From Microcoleus vaginatus HSN003 (GTDB lineage: Bacteria; Cyanobacteriota; Cyanobacteriia; Cyanobacteriales; Microcoleaceae), in NCBI RefSeq assembly GCF_022701255.1, contig NZ_CP031705.1:1811501-1875500 (forward strand): 64,000 bases of DNA, given 5' to 3'. Shown piece after piece: positions 1-8,966 of this stretch (within the stretch, counting starts at the first letter, position 1; every line of letters starts with the position of its first letter). The notes below the pieces were generated by a model. The model saw only the letters and a program-made list of their open reading frames with translations, did no database searches and was not told the DNA's origin. The position numbers were made by a program, and so were the translations under genes.

Positions 1-395
1 TGGGTTAGCTAAGCGTCTCATTGTTCGCTATGCTTCGCGCAGTTGCGAGGGTACTAAGAAACCACGAAGCAATCACCTAGACTTTCTTCCGTTCTCAATT
101 TTCGTGAGCGGCTACGGCCAGAAGTTACCTTTTTAACTGAACCTTATTGTGCTAGAAGTACCTCATCCAACCACTTTTTACGTAACTAATAGGGTGCCTG
201 AGAGGAAGCAATATTTAAATCCACACGCATGAGACTATTTACACTCACGCACCGCCCCAATCATTGAATAATATGGGTGCTGCCGTAAACGATATTAGGT
301 CTTTCTGTCCACCCTGAATAACCCTAAATTTTAGCATTGTATGTGGTTGGGACACAATTATATATATGGGTTTTTGAGGACGAAAAAGTAAGTTT
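1..395. other. intergenic left edge, no gene seen
   Basis: I see no credible coding region here. The stretch is AT-rich and lies downstream of the leftward gene that ends at 396. It could contain that gene's transcription end or the upstream region of something beyond the left edge, but no clear terminator hairpin was recognised. Confidence 0.4.
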
Positions 396-1136
396 CTACA
401 CTTTAGAAGTGTACAATAAATAGTTGACTTCGTTAGCCAGCCATTCGTTAAACAGATTGTGCAATATTTCTTGATACCGTTCAGGAGTTAATTCCGCCGG
501 GAGAAACTTTTCAACCAGGAACAAGTGATATCCTAGCTCTGTTTCAATTGGACGAATCACTTCTCCGGGTTGAGCACTAAATACGGCGATGGCTATGTCT
601 GGTTTTAAACCCCACCGATAAACCTTGCCTTCGCAACCGCATATATGCCGACGATTTTCGTCAATATCGTACAGGTGAGCTGCCGCAAAAAAGCTGATTT
701 CTCCTTCTTGAATTTGATAAAATAGTTCCTGAGCAAGCTGGGGGTTGGCAAGAACTATTTGATAAAGAATTATTTGGTCAAATTGCAATTTATTTTGAAC
801 AAAAATCTTTTCTACTTCTTGGCTGAACAAGTGCTCCGCTAGTTTTTGGCTGAGGAGCCGATCGCAAATTCCGGCTTCTAAATCTTCTACAGAAATCATC
901 TGATCGACCAGCCAAGCAATCGTGTCCGCTGCTTTCTCCAAACGCTTCTCGCGGCGGAGTTGGTCGCCCACAGCTTGGATTTCGTCGGGAGTCACAGTTA
1001 ACCCCCGTTCCTGGGCGGCTTTTTCAATAACTTTTTTCTGCAACACCTTTTGACTAAATGTTTTTAATTGCATCTCTTGTCTGAGTAGTTCGATGATTTC
1101 ACTTGGTTCAATCAAGGGGCGGTACAAATCCTTCAT
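396..1136 (-). CDS. parvulin-like peptidylprolyl isomerase (PpiC/SurA type)
   Basis: This 246-residue protein has the plan of a SurA-type chaperone. A helical N-terminal half (about 1-115) is followed by a PpiC-like rotamase domain at about 120-215, visible as an AAHLYDID segment, a WGLKPDIAIAVFSAQPGEV segment and a final ELGYHLFLVEKF strand. There is no signal peptide, so it is probably cytoplasmic. In cyanobacteria such proteins often sit with type I secretion genes. The gene directly downstream on the same strand's upstream side is an RTX calcium-binding protein (85 bp away), which suggests a role in keeping that secreted substrate foldable. The start is ATG at 1136 with a weak purine-rich site. 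The secretion role is inference. Confidence 0.75.
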   Translation of the reverse strand: MKDLYRPLIEPSEIIELLRQEMQLKTFSQKVLQKKVIEKAAQERGLTVTPDEIQAVGDQLRREKRLEKAADTIAWLVDQMISVEDLEAGICDRLLSQKLAEHLFSQEVEKIFVQNKLQFDQIILYQIVLANPQLAQELFYQIQEGEISFFAAAHLYDIDENRRHICGCEGKVYRWGLKPDIAIAVFSAQPGEVIRPIETELGYHLFLVEKFLPAELTPERYQEILHNLFNEWLANEVNYLLYTSKV

Positions 1137-1221
1137 CTTTCTCTCTCCACCTATATAAATTTATTAACTTCCTCCCCCGACAATTCCTGCGGGGTAGTTG
1201 GTGTTAACGGTTAACTATTAA

Positions 1222-2307
1222 CTACAAGATGTCATTTGGCAAACTAATAAAATCAGCATTGCTCAAAGTGGTTGCACCCGCTGCGTTAACTGTTCCCAAA
1301 ACAACAGCTAAAATTCGATCGCCATTATTTGAACTAAACTTGAGCAGAGTCGCGTCTGTCGTACCGTCACCATCCGTATCAAACGCGACGAGTGTCAAGT
1401 CTGTTACCGAAAGTCCCCCTGTCAGCCCAATTCGATCGCCTTCAGCGGGATTGAAATCCACGACTCGATCTGCTAACAATGGATTAGCTGCTGCACTCGC
1501 TGTTTCCGGCCTAAAGGCAAAGGTATCAGCGCCGCTACCTCCAATCACTGTATCGCTGCCGAAGTCGCCACAAAGAAAATCGTCGCCGTTGCCGCCACTG
1601 AGCACATCTTGACCTTTTCCTCCCCGCAAAGTGTCGTTTCCATCGCCTCCATCGATCGCATCATCACCTCTGTTAGCTTGGACAATATCGTCGCCGCTTC
1701 CTGCAAAAATTTGCTCGATCCCGCTACCGCCAGTAATCACATCGCTCTCGTTGGTGCCGAGCCAATATCCGTCGCCGTTGCTGTCGTAGCTGATAGTTAA
1801 TGCGCCAGGATAGTTTTCTGGGGCGACCATTTCTGGAGCTGGGGTTGTCTCAGCATTGCTGTTGTTGGTATTGTGATCGGGAAGTGCGATCGAATTATTG
1901 CTGTTACTGTTATCTGTTGGCTCAGGAATTATCGTACTCTCGCCACCAGTACCCGTAGTGATCGCATCCTCATTATTTGAGGGTGCAGGTGTTGGCGCTG
2001 GGGCCGTTGCTGTCGCGCTGGAAGTTGGAGCAGCAACAGAAGAAGTTTGCGCTTGTGTACTCCCGCTGCTAGAGGTAGCCCCCGCAGCGTAAGCAGTCTC
2101 ACTACTGGTACTGGTTCCCGTCGGGGAAGTGGCTGTCCCACTGCTGGTGCTGCCTGCACCACTGTTATCTACAAAGGCACTAGATTGGGTGGAACTGCTG
2201 CTGCAGGCACCAGGGTTATTCGCCAACGAATTCAAGGTGTTTAAACTATTGCTGTTTCCAACAATATTATTTAAGGGCTCAGGAGCTGATGAATCTAATG
2301 GAGGCAT
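1222..2307 (-). CDS. RTX-type calcium-binding secreted protein
   Basis: The first 150 residues are low-complexity Ser/Thr/Ala/Pro/Asn-rich sequence, probably a flexible spacer. Residues about 175-265 carry glycine-aspartate nonapeptides of the GGxGxDxxx kind (GGSGIEQIF, GSGDDIVQ, GDDAIDGGDGNDTL, GGNGDDFL, GGSGADTF), the hemolysin-type calcium-binding repeat that folds into a parallel beta-roll. The last 90 residues form the hydrophobic C-terminal region typical of RTX proteins, which usually holds the type I secretion signal. No N-terminal signal peptide is present, consistent with type I export. The ATG at 2307 has a good AGGAG site. It probably forms a unit with the parvulin-like gene just downstream. 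The transporter genes are not in this window. Substrate or activity cannot be told. Confidence 0.85.
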   Translation of the reverse strand: MPPLDSSAPEPLNNIVGNSNSLNTLNSLANNPGACSSSSTQSSAFVDNSGAGSTSSGTATSPTGTSTSSETAYAAGATSSSGSTQAQTSSVAAPTSSATATAPAPTPAPSNNEDAITTGTGGESTIIPEPTDNSNSNNSIALPDHNTNNSNAETTPAPEMVAPENYPGALTISYDSNGDGYWLGTNESDVITGGSGIEQIFAGSGDDIVQANRGDDAIDGGDGNDTLRGGKGQDVLSGGNGDDFLCGDFGSDTVIGGSGADTFAFRPETASAAANPLLADRVVDFNPAEGDRIGLTGGLSVTDLTLVAFDTDGDGTTDATLLKFSSNNGDRILAVVLGTVNAAGATTLSNADFISLPNDIL

Positions 2308-3283
2308 CGCGATTTATCTCCTTTTACCTGTATGTAAAGACGAAAAGGACTTCCACGAGCGCCGACACTGCCAATTTCAATGAATGCCAATGTAGGATTT
2401 TAAAGAGTGTGAAGCAATTGCTCTTGACTTCAGACTAAAGAGTGAAATCTTTGTAATAAATGAACCTTGGTGCATCCCGAAAATAGGACGAAACCAAACT
2501 GTTACAATACCAATCTGGGCGATCGGTACTGATGGCCAATGGCATTTGATTTAGCCATTACCATCACTCTCAAAAGGCTTATATAAATTTAAACTGCACC
2601 TTCCTTGCACTCGCCCATACTCAAAAAATATTAGGACGGACTGCTAAAGATGAGCAAAAACCGTGTTTTAGTTCGATTTACCTCAATATATCGGGACTAA
2701 TTAGAGCTATGTTGCCAATTTGGCAGATTTGTTTGAAATTATAAGACTTACGCAAGTTTTCAATTTTTACACTCTTTGTATCCGGGCGGGCGCTTGCTGA
2801 TGTTGAGCGCCGATCGACACACCGCTGCTCCCGTTCCTGAATTGTGATTAACAGACCGGGGTTTGGCAGCATTTTGATGACTGTGGTTGACCGGATGGGA
2901 GGGGACTTGGAACGGCGCTTGGAGGGGCTTGCATCAGCCTGGAAGACGACGGATTTGGCTCCTTTGAATACGAGCGCGGTCGAATGGATTGCCGAACTAA
3001 TTAGAACTGGCATTCAGCCAGTAGGGGCGATCGGCTCTTTCCTCGGCCAGAAACCGCTCGTACCCGTGATGCAGTGGTCAATCATTAAAAGCTAAAAAGG
3101 GCTTAAGCCCTTACTACAAGCCATCACAGTTAGTGTGGCAAGTCCATCGCCTTTACAGTAAGTAGGTCGGCGCGAAAAGACCTAACTATCTTAAAATAAG
3201 TAAACACAGAATCCATCTACTGAGGGAACTCAATATATGGGCGATCGAGGTATTATATAATGTCCGGTAAAATCACCGTTATA

Positions 3284-3345
3284 GGTTTGTAGTGACGACG
3301 GAAGTGTTCAGGATTTTATGAGGATTAAAGTTCTAACTACAAACC
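3284..3345. repeat. MITE-like element with GGTTTGTAGT ends (copy 1)
   Basis: The 62-bp segment begins GGTTTGTAGT and ends with its exact reverse complement ACTACAAACC. A related element of 60 bp with the same ends lies at 34507-34566, and a partial right end lies near 40222-40231. The same ends, similar length and dispersed intergenic positions suggest a small non-autonomous or hairpin-forming repeat family. Confidence 0.6.
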
Positions 3346-3545
3346 AACGTGATGGTTGTCGTTCCCGGGGAGATAATGTTAATACCAATTTCACTCATTT
3401 AGGGCTAAAAACTTTTGGGTGAATTTTCGTTCCACCTGCCCAGGTTACTCCTGCATTGTTTATTGAAATTGCTATTATATGGTTTCCGGTTGTATCGGTA
3501 TTTTTCAAAGGTTCACACAGTCCGTTGTCCCGAAAGCATAATTTT

Positions 3546-3585
3546 AGTCAACAGTCAACAGTCAACAGTCAACAGTCAACAGTCA
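3546..3585. repeat. heptanucleotide tandem repeat (CAGTCAA)n
   Basis: Between five and six head-to-tail copies of the 7-mer AGTCAAC are visible. The same heptamer or its complement recurs in other intergenic regions of this window (near 14940, 28860 and 44940). Such short tandem 7-mers are typical of Oscillatoriales intergenic DNA. Confidence 0.85.
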
Positions 3586-3610
3586 TCTCTGAATACAACC
3601 GGAATTGATA

Positions 3611-5191
3611 TTACGCAATAGCATCCGAACTGGCAAGATTCTCGAATTGCGCCAATAGCATTGCCTCACCACTATTTGGAGCTCCAAAAATTTTAGGTAA
3701 CTGACCTGTTTCAGCGAGAACTTGTCTCACTTCTCGGTTAGATACATCGGCTAGATTTTTGTTATTTAGAATGGCATTAACCGCAGCGATACCGACACCT
3801 TGACCAACTGCGGCGTTGAATTCCACAATTCTGCCGACAGAACAAGCAAACCCTTCAAATCCAGAACAGGGACTGACCACTGCCAGGTTAGGAACGTTTT
3901 TAATTAATGCGTGGCGGATGCCAATATTCAAGATAGGGTGTTTAAAACTCAGACTTTGAAACCATCCTAGACGAGTTGCTTTGTCGCGAATACCCGGGAT
4001 GCCTCCCCGTACATCAAAATGATAGCTAAATGTTGCCAGGGCTTCATTAGCAGGTACGCCACCTAACAGCATTTGTGCGCCCGTTAAAGGTTCTACCACG
4101 CCTGTCACATTGCCAGCGTGTCTGATATAAAGTTCTGATGCGTAAGTAACAGAAGTAGCCCCCAAACTCTTCAGCCAAGTTGTAATAAATAACATCTCTC
4201 TTTGCATATTAGCCGTGGGTTTGCTCCCGCTTCTGGCTAATGCTTCTGCTTCGCTGGCGGTGACGGCAAATAAAAGCGCATTCCACGAAAGTCTATCATT
4301 TGGAAGTATGGCTATATTTCCCTCATCTAAAATTACGCCTGTTTCAGGAAAAAATAGCTTTTTTCCCCTGAAGGAGTGGTAAGCTACAGACAAAGCGGGC
4401 GAACGAACATCGATGTAATCGTTACCAGCCCACAGAGTTTTGAGATTGCCTCTAGTGTCGATCATTTCCCGCCGGAGTTCTTGTGCTAGCTGGGCATCCT
4501 TGTCGGCCGCGTACAGCAAAAATTTTTGACCCTCTGCATCTGCCAGGTTTGTGAAGCGTTTTAGATAAGTATAATCGAGTTCTTTCAGTGCTTTTGCACT
4601 GAGTCCTTGGGTTTCAAAAACGAGGGTGACTGGAAGTTCTGAGTTAGGCAGACCAAATGTTTCAAATCCCTTCAGCTTTCTCACGCCTGCAGCTTGAGCT
4701 AATTCGCCATTGACAGTGGCATCAATAAATTGCTTGCCCGCATAAACTACGCCTTGAGACGTGGTTATACTGGCAATTTTTTGGCCTTCTTTAGTGACTG
4801 ATTTAATTTCTACTTTGCTGAGGAGATCTGCCCCAGCTTGTATCAGCATTTCTTTCAGCGCTGCACTGGCTTTGCGGGGGTCAAGTGCAATTGCCTTAAC
4901 ACCGGATTTTTGCAGGAACTCTTTATAGATTGTCGCCGGTGAACCAAAGGTATCTAACTTTAAAGATTGTTGAAGTTGTTCACTAATCTGACTTCTATCT
5001 AAATAAGCAAGACCGCCTCTTACCAAATGTCCGCCAATGCCTTCTTGCAAGCTTGCTTTCGACATCAGTAGAATTCGCGGATAACGCTTTGTTCGGCGAA
5101 GATATTCTCTGGAGGCAGAGATAACAGCTAGAACTCCTGGAACTTCATCACCAAAACAGATGACATCGTAAGAACGCAGATCCATGACCAT
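3611..5191 (-). CDS. FAD-dependent oxidoreductase
   Basis: A 526-residue protein with the layout of the FAD_oxidored group. The N-terminus YDVICFGDEVPGVLAVISAS resembles a Rossmann dinucleotide-binding element, but the usual GxGxxG is relaxed (GDEVPG), so FAD binding is degenerate or atypical. A second nucleotide-binding feature is the segment around residue 150-165 (QFIDATVNGELAQAAG), a strand-DATxxGxLA pattern that is common in this group. A C-terminal stretch near 440-475 (CSGFEGFACSVGRIVEF, then AVGQGVGIAA) resembles the FAD-capping region of these enzymes. The substrate is unknown. It stands alone on the minus strand. The start is one of two close methionines (MVMD), both possible. Confidence 0.7.
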   Translation of the reverse strand: MVMDLRSYDVICFGDEVPGVLAVISASREYLRRTKRYPRILLMSKASLQEGIGGHLVRGGLAYLDRSQISEQLQQSLKLDTFGSPATIYKEFLQKSGVKAIALDPRKASAALKEMLIQAGADLLSKVEIKSVTKEGQKIASITTSQGVVYAGKQFIDATVNGELAQAAGVRKLKGFETFGLPNSELPVTLVFETQGLSAKALKELDYTYLKRFTNLADAEGQKFLLYAADKDAQLAQELRREMIDTRGNLKTLWAGNDYIDVRSPALSVAYHSFRGKKLFFPETGVILDEGNIAILPNDRLSWNALLFAVTASEAEALARSGSKPTANMQREMLFITTWLKSLGATSVTYASELYIRHAGNVTGVVEPLTGAQMLLGGVPANEALATFSYHFDVRGGIPGIRDKATRLGWFQSLSFKHPILNIGIRHALIKNVPNLAVVSPCSGFEGFACSVGRIVEFNAAVGQGVGIAAVNAILNNKNLADVSNREVRQVLAETGQLPKIFGAPNSGEAMLLAQFENLASSDAIA

Positions 5192-5324
5192 TATTTAATA
5201 ACCTCTGCTGATTTTCATTTTTTCGAGCTGCATCTCAATGTTTCCCGTCAAACTCTCTGTTTTTTCCAAATCTAGCTGCATCTTCCCTGATTTTTGCGAT
5301 AAATATTCACACATTTCTGGATGC

Positions 5325-5396
5325 AGCAACCGGGTTTTTTCCAGAAAATCTTTGGTTGAGGACGATCGATCTCGGTTGAAAAACCCGGTTTCTGAG
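5325..5396. repeat. inverted repeat AACCGGGTTTTT...ACCCGGTTTCT (copy 1 of 4)
   Basis: The left arm AACCGGGTTTTTT and right arm AAAAACCCGGTTTCT flank a divergent centre of about 40 bp. Sister copies lie at 8770-8838, 23706-23774 and 54993-55063. All are intergenic, 69-72 bp long, and end with TTTCTGAG. They could form a long hairpin. Confidence 0.75.
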
Positions 5397-5433
5397 CCTC
5401 AAGAGTAGGCCAGTGTTGTACTCTTGACTGCCC

Positions 5434-6216
5434 TCAGCCCAGATTATCAGGATCTATCCCCAACTCGCGCAATCGCTGAGCTAGTCGATCGGAACGTTCA
5501 GCCAGTCGATCGGCGCGCTGCGATTCCTGTTGGGCGCGCTGCGATTCCTGTTGGGCGCGCTGCGATTCCTGTTGGGCGCGCTGCGATTCCTGTTGGGCGC
5601 GCTGCGTGGATTCTTTCACCTGTTCTTCAGGAGTCAGATAACGTTTTCCATCGGCATCATACCAATACAACCACTCCCTTGTCACCCCAGAATAACTTCC
5701 CCTTTCACAACCAATCCCCAAACCTATTTCTGGCATCCAAACTGGATGTCCTGGCTGTAACTCGTACTTCCCATTGACTAACTTGTGTACTTCTAAACGG
5801 GGTTTACGACGGCGGCGGGAAGAATAAATGACGTAATAAAGTACGCCTAAAGCTTGATATTCCTCCAACTTTGTGCTGTATTCCTTGCGATAAGTTGGGG
5901 AAACTACTTCCAGCACAAAAGTCGGCAGAACATTTTCATCCCACAGCACGTAACTGGGACGCAATTCTTCATCATAAAACCTTTCTACTCCTAAACTTAA
6001 GAAAGCATCCGGGACAATGGCAGGTTTATCCGGGTGATGATAAATACCCATATCTATGCCAAAAAACCAGTCCATGCGTTCTGCCCAAAGTATCAGCAAT
6101 ATTGCTTTTAACAACCCTGGTATTAGTTCTTGCAGTTCGTTATCCACAGGCGTTTCATCTGAGTCTGGTAGTTCATCGGCTGAGGGCCAGTGCCTCGGCA
6201 AGTTGTACTGTAACAT
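5434..6216 (-). CDS. Uma2-family (DUF820) restriction-endonuclease-like protein
   Basis: Residues about 1-190 match the Uma2 family of PD-(D/E)xK-fold putative nucleases that is greatly expanded in cyanobacteria. Visible hallmarks are the segment around PDAFLSLGVE, the LPTFVLEVVSPTYRKEY motif (the E and K being the expected catalytic positions) and YWYDADGKRYLTPEEQ after the fold. The C-terminus is a charged helical tail with four copies of a seven-residue unit QRAQQES, then a QRADRLAERSDRLAQRL stretch, likely coiled coil. I chose ATG at 6216 because GAGGAAA lies 8 nt upstream; a TTG 15 nt further up is less likely. The cellular role of this family is not established. Confidence 0.85.
   Translation of the reverse strand: MLQYNLPRHWPSADELPDSDETPVDNELQELIPGLLKAILLILWAERMDWFFGIDMGIYHHPDKPAIVPDAFLSLGVERFYDEELRPSYVLWDENVLPTFVLEVVSPTYRKEYSTKLEEYQALGVLYYVIYSSRRRRKPRLEVHKLVNGKYELQPGHPVWMPEIGLGIGCERGSYSGVTREWLYWYDADGKRYLTPEEQVKESTQRAQQESQRAQQESQRAQQESQRAQQESQRADRLAERSDRLAQRLRELGIDPDNLG
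5521..5604. repeat. four perfect 21-bp tandem repeats inside the Uma2 gene
   Basis: The unit CGATTCCTGTTGGGCGCGCTG is present in four identical head-to-tail copies; because 21 is a multiple of three, copy-number change would add or remove seven residues (QRAQQES) without breaking the frame. The identity of the copies suggests recent slippage. Confidence 0.85.
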
Positions 6217-6403
6217 TGCGGCTTTCCTCAAAACTCATTAAGATTATAGCGTTGATTTGTTGAGCGATAGTATTTATTGAACGAACCGCGAAGACACGAA
6301 GGAAAAGAAGAGAAGATGAGAGGTAATTTTGACTTAGTTAATCTGAAGTAATTTTTGTAAAAGATTTGCTGAGACTTACGCGATCGACTAAACTATGTCT
6401 AAC

Positions 6404-6530
<127 letters not shown>

Positions 6531-6559
6531 TTTACATAGTCTCATCTGCGAGGTTCAGT

Positions 6560-7321
6560 GTGAAGACCAGAAATCGGAAATTGGTCAGCTTGGGATTGAT
6601 GGCTGGCTTGAGTTGTTATATTGTCTTGGGTTCGGCAACGCCCGCCGCAGCTATGCACATTTCGGAAGGTTTTTTGCCGGTGCAATGGGCTGCATTTTGG
6701 TGGATGGTGGCGTTGCCTTTTTTTGCAGTAGGTTTGCGCTCAATTACTCGCATCACCAAAGAACACCCGGAACTTAAACTGCTGCTAGCTTTAGCCGGTG
6801 CGTTTACTTTTGTACTTTCTGCTTTAAAAATTCCCTCGGTAACGGGGAGTTGTTCTCACCCAACGGGTACGGGTTTGGGTGCGATTTTATTCGGCCCTTC
6901 GGTGATGGCGGTACTCGGTGCTTTGGTGCTGCTTTTTCAAACGTTACTGTTAGCTCACGGCGGGCTGACAACGCTGGGAGCTAATATGTTTTCGATGGCG
7001 ATCGTTGGCCCGTTTGCTGCTTATTTTATCTATCAATTGCTGATGCGAACAGGCAGGCAACGGGCGGCAATTTTTTGTGCAGCCGCTTTGGCAAATTTGC
7101 TGAGTTACGTGGTTACTTCGCTTCAGTTGGCATTAGCTTTCCCCGCAGCTAGGGGCGGTTTTATGGCTTCGTTTTTCAAGTTTGCTGGCATCTTTGCTAT
7201 CACTCAAGTACCCCTGGCGATTAGTGAGGGATTGCTGACTGTATTGGTCTGGAATTGGCTGCATTCTTACGGGCAGCAAGAGCTAGAAACTCTCAAGTTA
7301 TTGATGATACGGGAGTCATAA
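6560..7321 (+). CDS. cbiM: energy-coupling factor cobalt transporter, CbiM subunit
   Basis: CbiM is the membrane S-component that binds cobalt in the CbiMNQO transporter. The defining MHISEGFLP sequence is present; its histidine belongs to the metal site. It is preceded by a leader ending SATPAAA, so the leader is probably cleaved to expose the metal-binding N-terminus. Several membrane helices follow, with the conserved [20 protein letters not shown] segment. An ATG at 6512 is in frame but lies inside the conserved 3' block of the riboswitch; GTG at 6560 has GCGAGG 8 nt upstream and gives a compact signal peptide ([16 protein letters not shown]), so I prefer it. cbiN follows after 3 nt. Confidence 0.93.
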   Translation: MKTRNRKLVSLGLMAGLSCYIVLGSATPAAAMHISEGFLPVQWAAFWWMVALPFFAVGLRSITRITKEHPELKLLLALAGAFTFVLSALKIPSVTGSCSHPTGTGLGAILFGPSVMAVLGALVLLFQTLLLAHGGLTTLGANMFSMAIVGPFAAYFIYQLLMRTGRQRAAIFCAAALANLLSYVVTSLQLALAFPAARGGFMASFFKFAGIFAITQVPLAISEGLLTVLVWNWLHSYGQQELETLKLLMIRES

Positions 7322-7324
7322 GCG

Positions 7325-7645
7325 ATGAGTCAAAAAAACACAAGAAATCAGCAAGCTACTTCACAACAAAATTGGATGTTGGTAATTGCTGTTATCGCGC
7401 TTGCCGTTATTCCCTTAGTTTTTGTCCGGGGTGAATATGGCGGATCGGATGGGGAGGCTGAGAAAGCGATTACGGAAATTCAACCGGACTATCAACCTTG
7501 GTTTAACCACTTTTTTGAGCCTGCTAGCGGAGAAGTTGAAAGTTTGCTGTTTGCGACTCAAGCGGCGCTAGGAGCTGGCGTAATTGGGTATGCGATCGGG
7601 CTGTACAAGGGGCGATCGCACCGACAAAAATCTGATGATGAATAG
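7325..7645 (+). CDS. cbiN: cobalt transport protein CbiN
   Basis: A 106-residue protein with two membrane helices, at about 18-35 (WMLVIAVIALAVIPLVFV) and 75-92 (SLLFATQAALGAGVIGYAIG). Between them is a loop with the CbiN-typical GSDGEAEKAITEIQPDYQPW. In CbiMNQO transporters CbiN has two helices and helps CbiM load cobalt. It lies 3 nt after cbiM and 8 nt before cbiQ, clearly one operon under the riboswitch. Confidence 0.92.
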   Translation: MSQKNTRNQQATSQQNWMLVIAVIALAVIPLVFVRGEYGGSDGEAEKAITEIQPDYQPWFNHFFEPASGEVESLLFATQAALGAGVIGYAIGLYKGRSHRQKSDDE

Positions 7646-7653
7646 CCGTCGGA

Positions 7654-8454
7654 ATGAACCATCAGATTGATAGTCTGGCTTATACAAATCGCTTGCGGGG
7701 GTTGCCGCCATCTCACAAGTTATCCTTTGCGATCGCCCTTTTAATTCTGTCTCTAGTTTCTGGGGCGATCGTCCAATTGTCGATCGCCCTTTGGTTGGCT
7801 GTCTGGATCGTCATTTATGCGGGTATTCCGGGGAAACTGTATTTGCGGTTGCTGTCGCTACCGTTGATGTTTTTGCTGACAAGTTTGCCTGCTTTGGCGA
7901 TGGGTGCTGTTGAGTTAAGTCAAATCCAGGAAATTCAGTGGGATATTTGGCAAGGTTGGGGGATTAGCATCGGCACTTTTTATCTGTATGTGAGCCGCAG
8001 CGGAATATACCAAGTGAGCTTTTTGTTTGCCCGCGCCTTCGCATCGACAAGCTGTATGTATTTCATCCTCTTGACGGTTCCATTTACCGAAATCTTGCAG
8101 ATTCTCAGACAATTACGCTGTCCAGAGTTAGTCACAGAACTGCTATTACTAATGTATCGGTTTATTTTTAGCTTATTGGCGATCGCCGATGAACTTTGGA
8201 TTGCTCAAAACTCGCGTTGTGGCTATCGCACTTGGAAGCGGGGAATGCACAGTTTAGGCATTTTAATCGGGCAATTGCTTCAGCGAACTTTGGAAAACTA
8301 CCGTCAAGTTTCGTTGAGTTTAGCGTCGCGCGGCTTTAATGGAGAACTGCGCGTTTGGAATTCTTACCCTTACAAACCTTCGCGAAGATATACATTTGAA
8401 GCCGTGTTTGGTTGCACGGTTTTAAGTTTGTTAAGTGTCGTATTTCAACGCTAA
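7654..8454 (+). CDS. cbiQ: energy-coupling factor transporter T component CbiQ
   Basis: This 266-residue membrane protein has the CbiQ topology: a short cytoplasmic N-terminus (GLPPSHKLSFAIALL), a cluster of hydrophobic helices, then the cytoplasmic coupling helices with ARAFAS and later RGFNGELRVW, the type of Ala-Arg-Gly motif with which T-components grip the ATPases. It is the third gene of the riboswitch-controlled operon. The ATPase gene cbiO that normally follows is absent; downstream is only a gene remnant and then a gene on the opposite strand. The ATPase must be supplied from elsewhere if the transporter works. Confidence 0.9.
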   Translation: MNHQIDSLAYTNRLRGLPPSHKLSFAIALLILSLVSGAIVQLSIALWLAVWIVIYAGIPGKLYLRLLSLPLMFLLTSLPALAMGAVELSQIQEIQWDIWQGWGISIGTFYLYVSRSGIYQVSFLFARAFASTSCMYFILLTVPFTEILQILRQLRCPELVTELLLLMYRFIFSLLAIADELWIAQNSRCGYRTWKRGMHSLGILIGQLLQRTLENYRQVSLSLASRGFNGELRVWNSYPYKPSRRYTFEAVFGCTVLSLLSVVFQR

Positions 8455-8487
8455 ATTTATTAGGAATAGTGATATAACCCACAGTTA

Positions 8488-8508
8488 GGACACAGCACTG
8501 CCGTGTCC
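8488..8508. repeat. small hairpin GGACACAGCACTGCCGTGTCC
   Basis: A short near-perfect inverted repeat just after cbiQ. A related hairpin (GGACACAGCATTGCTGTGTC) lies at 38563-38582 after the LCP gene. It may act as a transcription end or belongs to a dispersed repeat family. Confidence 0.5.
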
Positions 8509-8518
8509 CTACAATTAA

Positions 8519-8740
<222 letters not shown>

Positions 8741-8769
8741 TATCAACGGCACTTACGCATCAGAACCTT

Positions 8770-8838
8770 CATAACCGGGTTTTTACTGAATCTGCGGGTT
8801 GTAACGTGTCTTCTGGGCAAAAAACCCGGTTTCTGAGC
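8770..8838. repeat. inverted repeat AACCGGGTTTTT...ACCCGGTTTCT (copy 2 of 4)
   Basis: Left arm ATAACCGGGTTTTTACT, right arm AAAAACCCGGTTTCTGAG. Its centre CTGCGGGTTGTAAC is almost the same as in the copy at 23706-23774 (CTGCGGGCTGTAAC), so these two are the closest relatives. Confidence 0.75.
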
Positions 8839-8966
8839 ACCCGCGCCTCCAGGAATATTGTTGATAATTCTCGTATTCTCGTTAGTTTAGCGGGCAGGAT
8901 TTGGATAAGGGCGATCGCACATTTCCAAGTTCCCGATAATTCACTTAACGCCAATATAATTTTTTA

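Larger units (their letters stand above)
2308..3610. other. 1.3-kb region without a confident gene
   Basis: No recognised gene. A short open frame starts with GTG at 2844 on the plus strand (to 3095, 83 codons) but resembles no family I know and lacks a convincing ribosome site. The region holds a 16-bp perfect palindrome at 3097-3112 (AAGGGCTTAAGCCCTT), an inverted-repeat element at 3284-3345 and a heptamer tandem repeat at 3546-3585. It looks like repeat-rich spacer, possibly with decayed coding DNA. Confidence 0.4.

Noticed and set aside
1222-2307. RTX protein as an exosortase (PEP-CTERM) target
   Set aside because: Its C-terminus lacks a PEP motif followed by a hydrophobic helix and basic end; it looks like a type I secretion substrate.
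1229-2383. Several plus-strand open frames over the RTX gene
   Set aside because: They are mirror frames of the GC-rich repetitive RTX gene; the minus-strand frame shows clear RTX repeats and a ribosome site.
2844-3095. 83-codon plus-strand frame as a gene
   Set aside because: It has a GTG start without a ribosome site and no recognisable family; it overlaps an equally long frame on the other strand, so coding status is not supported.
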